From the NCBI RefSeq assembly GCF_000001735.4, contig NC_003076.8:11532001-11596000 (forward strand): a stretch of 64,000 bases of DNA, in the 5' to 3' direction. Shown here piece by piece: positions 56,592 through 64,000 of this stretch. Position 1 is the stretch's first letter. Each line of letters opens with the position of its first letter. The notes under the pieces were generated by a model. It was given only the letters and a program-made list of their open reading frames with translations. It ran no database searches and was not told the origin of the DNA. The position numbers were made by a program, and so were the translations under genes. Source of the DNA: Arabidopsis thaliana (lineage: Eukaryota; Streptophyta; Magnoliopsida; Brassicales; Brassicaceae).

Positions 56592-57219
56592 TTTTGTGTT
56601 TCTGATATGTACTTAAGTTATTTCTATTGATTATGATATGTACTTAAGTTATTTCTATTAAGTATGCAAACATTTTTAAATTATTTTGAAAAACTATATT
56701 TGACTAAGTATGTTTACTATGTTTAACTATATTTTTTATGTATAATTACTATTTCTGAATATCTAAGGCCCAAAACAACACAAGGCCCAAACCCAATTAT
56801 TAAAAATTAAACAAAGCGACTAATTGCTGACATTTTAGCGACTATAACCATTCTATTGGGCTAAAATAACTCGAGGCCCAAATACGGCGACTAATTGCTG
56901 ACAGTTTAGCGACTATAACAATATTATTGGGCCAAAAATTTCGAGGCCCAAAATTGGTGACTAATTTGTGACAATTTACCGACTAATGTTTAAACAAACT
57001 GAACCTTTTAGGCCCAAACCCTTTAGGCCCAAACCATTCACTTGTTCTGCGAAAACCCTAACAAAAAACTCTTTTTCTCTTCGAAACATCTGCAGTCTTC
57101 TTCTCCAATTTGTCTCTTCGATTTCCTCTTCGAAACCCTACCAAATCAATCTTACCTCTTTGTTTTCCTCTTAAATCTCTTCTTCTTCTTCGATTTCTTC
57201 TAGATCTCTCCTTTACACG
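56592..57219 (+). promoter_or_regulatory. Spacer of CACTA C with terminal-type motifs
   Basis: Between 56760 and 57000 the block GCGACTAATTGCTGACANTTTAGCGACTA recurs with GGCCCAAA text, as in B. A C/T-rich leader precedes the next gene. No gene seen. Confidence 0.55.
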
Positions 57220-59989
57220 ATGTTTGGGCTAGGAAAAAAGAAGCGAACGAGTCCTAACCTTGCTCAGAGAGCCTCCACATCCACGGCTGGTCGACGACCT
57301 CGTTCTCTTCCGTCTCAAGACGATTTCACGCTGGCAGCAGAACGGTCTCCTCAGCTACAGACGCCTGCAACAGAAGCCGCTGTTCCTCCATTAGAATCAA
57401 CGACAGCTCATGTTCGGAACTATCCGCCGCCTCTACAGGTTTTCCAGCACTTTGTCAGTCGACAACGTGAAGTGCAAAGGACTGCCTCCGTAGAAGTGCA
57501 GAACAATCCAGCGACTCAAGCCGCAACTACTCAGCAGGTTCCTCCAACTCCTCAGCAAGATCCTCCGCCCTCTCAGCAAGACCCTACGCCTTTTCCAGTT
57601 CAAGAGTCTCTGGCTCACAGCCACCCATCCTTTCAAGGCAACAACTTCGAAGAATATCCACCTCTGTCGCCGGATCTCTAGGAGGACACACTTCAATCAC
57701 TAAATGATCTACTTATGTTGCCGAAGAGGGATAAGTTCATCACCGTCCTCTCTCCCATTCCTCGACTGAATACGACATGGTATGATCTTCTTCTTCTCTT
57801 GTTTGTGATCCCATGTTGTGTTCAATGTCGGTTTAGTTGAGTAATGAGTTTTGTGAGATTGATTAGATTGAGAAAATGTCTGAATTGTTTCTTTGTTGTG
57901 TCTCGTGTTGTGTTGGTCTGAAAGTCTTTGATAATATAGATGTTACGGATGCATCTGACAATCGATTCTGTTGTTTGAAGAGTCTTGTTGTGTTGGTCTT
58001 ATTTTGTTGTTTGCGAGAACAAGTAGTTTAAGTTATGTGTTTTGTTCTTAGGGTTTAGTTGGGTAATGAGCTTTGTGAGATTGATTAGATTGAGAAAATG
58101 TAACTTTTGTTTATTTTTTTTGTCTCGTGTTGTGTTGGTCTGAAAGTCTGAAAGTCTTTGATATTATAGATGTTACTTTGCAGCCACAATCTATTCTGTT
58201 GTTTGAAGAGTCTTGTTGTGTTGGTCTTATAATGTTGTTTGCGAGAACGAGTAGTTTAAGTTGTGTTTTGATCTTAGGGTTTAGTTGGGTAATGAGCTTT
58301 GTGAGATTGATTAGATTGAGAAAATGTTTGAATTGTTTCTCGTTTTTGTCTCGTGTTGTGTTGGTCTTTGGTCTTTGATATTTAGATGTTACTTTGCAGC
58401 CACAATCTATTGCAATGTGTTTGAAGAGTCGTGTTGTGTTAGTCTCTACTTGTTGTTTGCGAGAACAAGTAGTTAAGTTATGTGTTTTGATCTTAGGGTT
58501 CAGTTGGGTAATGAGCATTGTGAGGCCAAGTATCGTGTATGTCATTGTGTAAGTTTAGTTCTAGATGATACTTTGCAGCCACAATCTATGTTTTGCTCTA
58601 TATGATCTGTTTGTATGATACTTTGCAGCCACAATTTATGTTTTGCTACTCTTTGGTCTGATATTTAGATATTTTCTGCCATATAACAACTGCTTGTTTT
58701 TCTTGTGTATGGAGGTTTACTCGGGACACAAACTCAAGACTTGTTAGGAATATCACTAGAGTGTTTACAAACAAATTTGATGGTCCCTTCTACAGCTGGA
58801 CATGTGTGCCTCAAGAGAGACAAGAGAAATACTTCCTCGAGTTTGCTGTTAAGTGTTCTTTCAGCCCTTCTTATATATATGATGACACTTCTTTTTTTAC
58901 TGACATTACCTTTTCTATTTGTAGAAAACACACCATTGGGATCCTTTGATCACAAGGACTGTTCAGTTTACTTCAATGAGATCTGTTTAAGGCGAATAAA
59001 AGGCATGGTTAGCACTGCAAGAACTAGTCGAAAGAAACCTAAATGGATCGGAAAAACTCTATGGAAAACAATGATAGCGTACTGGGACACCGAAGAAGCT
59101 CAAGAAAGAAGTCAAATCTATTCAAATGCCCGTATGTCTGATCGTAATAGTCTAGGTCCTCACATACACTTCTCAGGGTCGAAGTCATATCATCAAATCC
59201 GAGACGAATTGGTAAGTCTTCTCTCTGTTTACTCCTTTGCAACTTTAATCTGATGTTTCTCTACTTTTCTATGACTTGTTTTTTTTTTCATTACAGGAAG
59301 AGCAATTGGGCAAAACTGTCAGTATTGGTGACGTTTTCATCAAAACACATACAAAACCTGATGGGACGTATGTTGATCAAAAGGCGGAGAAGATTGCAGA
59401 GTTATATTAGAAGAATTTGCAACTGAGGCAGTCGGAGCTCGAGGCTGAAGCTTCTGCTGTTTCAGATGGCACTTCGCGGGCAGGGGAGCTCACAGCTGTG
59501 GAATGTACAACCATATTTCTTTAGGTAACGTTTTATGTTTCCCAATTTAGTGTTTTCGAGTTGTCTTTTTCATTCTCTAATATCAGCTTTTATCATATTT
59601 TGCAGTCCACTGAGAGGGATTCGAGAGGCGTTCCTTATGGAGTAGGAAGCCTCAAAGAGTCTCTTGTCAATGGCAAGCGGAAGCAAGCATGTGACTCAAC
59701 TTCTTTTGTGGCTTTGCAAGAACAATTACTGGAAGCTCAACGCAAGATAGAAGAGCAGGTCTCTTACAATCAAAGGCGTGAATCTGAGATTGCTTTGCGT
59801 GAAGCTGAGAATTCCCGAGCTGCAGATGAGCAGAAGAAGAAGCTTGAGCACTTGTCCTTAGTGGAGAAGTTTTTGCGCGAAAATGATCCTCGATTCCACA
59901 ATTTCCTCGAATCTCATTCAGCTAAGGAGACAACCACATATCCTATCTCACCCTCTCCAGCTGCCTCTCCCTCTTCATCTGCTTCATAG
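57220..59989 (+). pseudogene. TNP1-like CACTA protein (Transposase_24), element C
   Basis: This is the second copy of the accessory CACTA gene. Exon 1 from ATG 57220 (MFGLGKKKRTSPNLAQ) has a Pro/Gln-rich part and a premature TAG at 57679-57681. The reading goes on in frame (EDTLQSLNDLLML) to a donor near 57778. Later exons: FTRDTNSRLVRNITRVFTNK, FDGPFYSWTCVPQERQ (58715 on), THHWDPL-IT-like text, YFNEICLRRIKGMVSTART, KKPKWIGKTLWKTM, SGSKSYHQIRDEL (to 59211). Then GDVFIKTHTKPDGTYVDQKA with a stop near 59408, and a last exon RDSRGVPYGVGSLKESL, LEAQRKIEEQVSYNQRR, LVEKFLRENDPRFHNFL, ending at 59989. It keeps the frame where B has its 1-nt insertion. Two stops inactivate it. Confidence 0.82.
57900..58600 (+). 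repeat. Tandem repeats of about 0.2 kb in the first intron of the C TNP1-like gene
   Basis: Blocks such as TAGATGTTACTTTGCAGCCACAATCTATT, GTTGTTTGCGAGAAC and GGGTAATGAGCTTTGTGAG recur about three times. The matching intron in B has its own array. Confidence 0.65.
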
Positions 59990-60239
59990 ATCTGAATCTT
60001 AACTCCTTCCTCAAGACTCAATATCACGGCTCAACGTATTTATATATGTGTACTTGTGTTGCTTGTACTTATGCTGAACAAAGTTCTAAGTTGTAGTGAA
60101 TCGAACATGTTTTTGTAATTTGGGTTTTGTACTTTTCTGAAATGACAATAAATTTGTGTTCATGCTTCTTGTATTGTGTTTATGCTTCTTGTAATTTTTT
60201 GTTTTCTCAGGAAGGTTTCCATCTTTAGAACAATCATAT

Positions 60240-60676
60240 AGGTGTTCTAATAACAACAATAGTCGCAATTTAGTCATCAAAAATGTAACCAAGCAGTCGG
60301 TTTTTGATAACAATTTAGTCACTAAAATTTCTGACTAATTGATATTTCAGTCGCAACTCAGTCTTAAATATAGTGACAACATAGTCGTAAATTTTAACGA
60401 CTAATTACCTACAACGACTACATAACCCTTTAAGTTAATCGTTAATTTGTCGTCTAATATTAGTCTCTAAACTTAACGACTAAAAGGTCACTAAAAAAGC
60501 GATTACTTAAACTTAGTCGTAACTTAGTCGCTCTTTGGTGACTAAAATACGACTATCGTATTTACCGACTCTCGATTAGCGACTATATTTAATAGTCGTT
60601 TATTTGTCCTAAAGAGGTGTTTAACGACTATACAGTGACTAATACTGAAGTCGGTAAATGGCAATTTTCTTGTAGT
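60240..60676 (+). repeat. CACTA C 3' subterminal region and terminus
   Basis: TAGTCGCAA, GCGACTA and GTCGTAA motifs are dense in both directions, ending CTTGTAGT at 60669-60676. This parallels 30290-30698. Confidence 0.75.
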
Positions 60677-60936
60677 ATATTTATATAGCGCGCTGTAACC
60701 GATTTGGTGTAAACGATACTCCGAGCCGTCGCTCATTGTATAAAGAAAGAGTATAAAATGGACTTTTATTTATGCCGAAGTGAAAACTTACAGGATAAAT
60801 AAAAATGGGAGTATGGATATAGGACCCACTCCCCCTTTTTAATGAGGGGGTAGTTGAACTCGTCCAAAGACGAGCTGCCTACGTACCCTTTTCAGGTATC
60901 AAACCACTTCGTAGTTCAAGTTTGTGCCTCTCAGAT
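60677..60936 (-). other. Tat element 3, post-pol region (minus strand)
   Basis: No gene. The text after the pol stop (minus strand), GTCTTTGGACGAGTTCAAC and ATTAAAAAGGGGGAGTGGG, is typical of Tat 3' regions. It is cut at 60677 by the end of CACTA C. Confidence 0.6.
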
Positions 60937-63219
60937 TTAGTTGTAGTATTTCCTGAGGTGCATGGCATTCCAGGATTGTGGAATGATTTTGCCTCTTAAA
61001 TCGGCGAGTTCATAGACGCCGGGTCGGACAACTTTCGAGACTAAGTATGGTCCTTTCCTGTTTGCCCCGAGCTTCCCAGCGTTTCGCTCAGCAGTGTTCT
61101 GAAATACTTTGCGGAGAACCCGATCTCATTCGTGAAATCTTTGTTGCCGAACGTTCGAGTTGTAGTATCAAGCCGTATCATTCTGGTAATTTTGTATTTG
61201 CACCAAAGCTGAATCTCTTCGTTCATTGATCAGATCTAACTCGTCGAGCATGCTTTAAGTATTATCCAATTCGTGCTCGAGAAACAGACTCCGACGCAGA
61301 TTCGGTACCGTCATTTCGGCTTGGATTACACACTCTGTACCGTAGACTAGTGCGAATGGAGTTTCACCAGTGGCTCGACGAGACGTTGTTCGATGTGACC
61401 AGAGTACTCCTTCAAGCTCGTCGGCCCACGAGCCCTTCTTAGCGTTGAGTCGTTTCTTCAGGCCGTCGAGGATTGTTTTGTTTGGGCCTCGGCTTGGTTG
61501 TTCCCCTGGTGAGACCGTGGTGTTGACTTGCTTAGCTGGATTCCCCACTTATTGCAGAAACTTTGCGAGCCGTTGTCCGTGACGATCTCGTAAGGGATCC
61601 CGTGGCGACATAAAATGTGCTTCCATACGAAGTTATCGACTTGAGCGTCGTTGATGCTGGCGTATGATTCGGCCTCAATCCATTTAGAGAAGTAGTCAGT
61701 TAGGACGAGTACTAACTTTTTCTGCTTCGAGGCGTGCATGGGACCGATGATGTCCATCGACCAACGCATGAATGGATATGGCGAGGCGATTGATGAAAGA
61801 AGCTCGGCCGGTTGATGGATCGTGGGTGCATGTCTTTGGCATTTTTTGCATCGTTTTGAGAATTTTTCGAAGTCTTTGATCATTATCGGCCTGAAAAACC
61901 CTTGGCGTTTTATCTTGATGGCTAGGGCTCTTCCTCTGGAGTGATTTCAACACGAGCCTCCGTGGACTTCTTTCATAACTTTGCGAGCTGCTTCTTTTTC
62001 TACGGAGGTCATTAAAGGCCCATATAATCGCCACTTGAAGAGTTTTTCTTCAACCAGAACAAAACGCATAGCCTGAGCTTTCAGCTTTCCAGCTTCCCAC
62101 TTATCCCAAGGTACTTTCCCCTCGGATATATAGCTTCTGATGGGTTCAATCCATTCTGAATCACAATCCAAGTCTGAGACGTCATTCGACTTCGAAGCAT
62201 CTTCGCAATTCGCGGTACTCTGCACGGGAAAAGCATGTTCCTCTTTGTCGAGCTCGATGCTAGGCTTTTCGATTAACTCGACTGGGATCACCCTCCTCAG
62301 GTTCAGGTCGGATGTGGAAGCCAGAGCAGCTAGGGCGTCGGCCGACGTGTTTTCTCCTCTGGGAATTCTGGTTAACTCAAACTCGTCGAATTGCTTCGCT
62401 TGATTTTGTACATGAGCTATATAAGCTTCCATTCGTTCGTCCCGAGCTATGTACTCACCGTTGAACTGATTCGCGACGAGCTGAAAATCGTAAAAAGCCC
62501 AGATTTTTGAGATCTTCAGCCCCCAAGCTAACTTAAGCGCTTCGTATTAGGCCACGTTGTTGGTGGCCTCGAATTTTAGTCTGAAGGATTGCTCGAGAAC
62601 CTCGCATGTGGGTGAGGTGAGACAGATGCCTACACCCGAGCCTTGTTTTGATGATGAGCCGTCCTCGTGCAGGAGCCAAGTTGTATCGAGCGGATTCTCT
62701 CGAGCTTCTTTAGTAGGTAGTTCGACGATAAAGTCGGCTAGGACTTGGGACTTTGCACATGTCTAGTTTTGGTTCGATATCGTACTCATTGACCTCTATC
62801 GCCCACTTAGCCAGTCGACCTAACTGGCTCGGACTATGCAGGATAGCACGGAGCGGCATGGATCCCATCACCACGATGGAGTGGGACTGGAAGTAGGGTC
62901 GCAGTTTCCAAGATGACATTATGATTGCTAAAGCAAGCTCTCCATTTGGGGGTAGCGAGATTATGCACTTCGCGTTTGTTTTGAGGCGATGCCATTCCCA
63001 ATAACGCCTCGATTTGCTTCGGATTTGCCTCGATGCCGAGTTACGTAACTAGATATCCGAGGAATTCACCGAATCTTACTCTGAATCGGCATTAGGCCGG
63101 ATTAAGCTTGACGTTATAGAGGTTAAGTTGCCGGAAACATTCGCGCAAATGGGCTATGTGTTCTTCCTCTTCCATGGATTTTACCAACATATCGTCGATG
63201 TACACTTCCATCGTTTTAA
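60937..63219 (-). pseudogene. Tat element 3 pol: RT end, RNase H, integrase, minus strand, broken
   Basis: On the minus strand, in order: MEVYIDDMLVKSMEEEEHIA (RT YIDD box near 63201) and FGEFLGYLVT; RNase H with SSWKLRPYFQSHSIVV, LGRLAKWAIEVNEYDI and TRIPRGENTSADALAALAS; the linker YISEGKVPWDKWEAGKLKAQ; integrase with [54 protein letters not shown] and [20 protein letters not shown]. It ends WNAMHLRKYYN at a stop (60939-60937). The catalytic Asp pair of integrase is present. Stops and frame changes are scattered through it. The 5' part (RT fingers, protease, gag) is cut off at about 63219. Confidence 0.88.
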
Positions 63220-63501
63220 AATATCTTATATTCTTGTTGTGTGTATTCATGATAATAAACAAATTTTAGAATCTTGGATATAAAAATTATCAGATTATAC
63301 ATGAAGATATATAGAAATTGATATTTAGAGTCAAAAATGAATCTAACAATAAAAAATGTAAGTTCATAACATGAGTCTAATTTTACTAAGTATAAAATAA
63401 CAAACAACAAATAAACATAAATTAGCAACAAAACTAATTAACATTTTTTTATCTAAACAATTTTCAAAACAAACTCACGCGTAGCGTGGGAATTCATCTA
63501 G
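63220..63501 (+). mobile_element. Short non-autonomous Helitron, 5' end approximate
   Basis: The 3' end shows the diagnostic hairpin CACGC-GTA-GCGTG (63476-63488) followed 10 nt later by CTAG (63498-63501) and target T. The body is A/T-rich without ORF. The start is placed where Tat coding sequence ends; a 5' TC terminus was not pinned down. Confidence 0.72.
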
Positions 63502-63666
63502 TGTTCTTAAAAATGCTTTTGACTGGATACCAAAACAGAGGAGTTTCAGCGATACGTCGAACACCACACACTTGGGATTGATCAAAGACGCATGGCAAAA
63601 ACGAGAAAAAGGATATAAAAAGTGTAATTATGACTCAAGCTACAAACAAAATGGTGGAGATGTGAA
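63502..63666. other. Short unassigned stretch
   Basis: A reading with DWIPKQRSFSDTSNTTHLG is open on the plus strand, but I recognise no family. It lies between the Helitron end and the copia LTR. Confidence 0.3.
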
Positions 63667-63957
63667 TGTTGGGTAAACTTCAATTGACTTAAGGCCCAAG
63701 TAATCTTTAATGAGGAGGTTAAAGATTTAGATAGGTTTAGAATATTCTATTAAGTATTAGGAGTTATCTATTCCTAATTGTATTAGGAAAAGGCAAAGTT
63801 GTGCCCCTATATAAGGATCTATTTGTTTGAGTTGTAACCATAAGAGTTGTGTGAGAATATTGAGAGACCTTGGTGCTTAGTTTTGAGATAGTTTCTAATC
63901 ATCAATAAAAGAGAGTTACTCTTTTAAAAGCTTGTCTAGTGTTCTTAAGAAATTTAT
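63667..63957 (+). repeat. Ty1/copia LTR, about 290 bp
   Basis: It starts TGTTGGGTAAAC, has a TATA box at 63808 (CTATATAAGG), and is followed at once by the initiator-methionine tRNA site TGGTATCAGAGC. The exact 3' end is uncertain because no clean CA terminus is seen. The internal region continues beyond the window. Confidence 0.75.
63808..63816 (+). promoter_or_regulatory. TATA box of copia LTR
   Basis: CTATATAAG in the middle of the LTR; a normal copia core promoter. Confidence 0.55.
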
Positions 63958-63958
63958 T

Positions 63959-63970
63959 TGGTATCAGAGC
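63959..63970 (+). promoter_or_regulatory. Primer binding site (initiator Met tRNA), copia
   Basis: TGGTATCAGAGC is the standard complement of the plant initiator-methionine tRNA 3' end used by Ty1/copia elements. Confidence 0.88.
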
Positions 63971-64000
63971 TTAAGGATAATCGATCTTTTAAACATCGTG

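Larger units (their letters stand above)
55288..60676 (+). mobile_element. CACTA element C (same family as B), 5'-truncated
   Basis: Homology to B begins at AAGCAATTTTTCAA (25102 in B, 55290 here) and runs to the terminus GTCGGTAAATGGCAATTTTCTTGTAGT at 60676. Gene order is the same. The tnp2 and DUF4218 parts are absent because the left side was replaced by the Athila LTR. The right end lies in a minus-strand Tat element. Confidence 0.85.

Noticed and set aside
63502-63666. Short open reading as a LINE or host exon
   Set aside because: Too short and without a recognised motif; left unassigned.

Overview
This is plant nuclear DNA made entirely of transposable elements. The set points to a Brassicaceae genome, most likely pericentromeric heterochromatin: Athila-type Ty3/gypsy elements with the ATHILA ORF-1 env-like protein, Tat-type Ty3/gypsy elements with an antisense extra ORF, En/Spm (CACTA) elements starting CACTACAAGAA, a DUF659-type hAT, a Mutator-like element, a Helitron with a GC-rich hairpin and CTAG-T end, and a Ty1/copia LTR. 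I cannot name the species. I saw no host gene, rRNA, tRNA or CRISPR array. Almost every coding region is broken by stops, frameshifts or nested insertions.

Layout. 1-6273: 3' part of a plus-strand Tat element (integrase, then a minus-strand extra gene, polypurine tract and LTR). 6274-15563: about six tandem units of 1.02-1.06 kb, each carrying a decayed N-terminus of a CACTA transposase; the third unit is split by a hAT element (9120-12458) with a perfect 8-bp target duplication. 15564-17646: minus-strand Mutator-like transposase, cut by CACTA element A (from 17647, minus strand), which itself holds a small CACTA (18068-19608). 22831-23587: a fold-back element with arms of about 250 bp. 23588-30698: CACTA B with a transposase gene and a second, TNP1-like gene, ending inside a minus-strand transposase remnant. 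30833-35728: scrambled Athila type 1. 35729-55287: two tandem Athila type 2 copies that lack RT, RNase H and integrase, with Tat LTR fragments inserted (42942-45104). 55288-60676: CACTA C, a second, 5'-truncated copy of the B family. 60677-63219: minus-strand Tat pol. About 63220-63501: a short Helitron. 63667 to the end: a copia LTR and primer binding site.

The genes do not form a pathway. The coding regions serve element replication: gag, protease and integrase for the LTR elements; transposase plus a DNA-binding accessory protein for CACTA. The most interesting points are the pol-less Athila form present twice with the same gag-protease-coiled-coil layout, the tandem array grown from a transposase N-terminus, the short palindromes peculiar to each Athila family, and Tat antisense genes, one of them with its own TATA box. 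Relations between copies were judged by reading, not by computed alignment.
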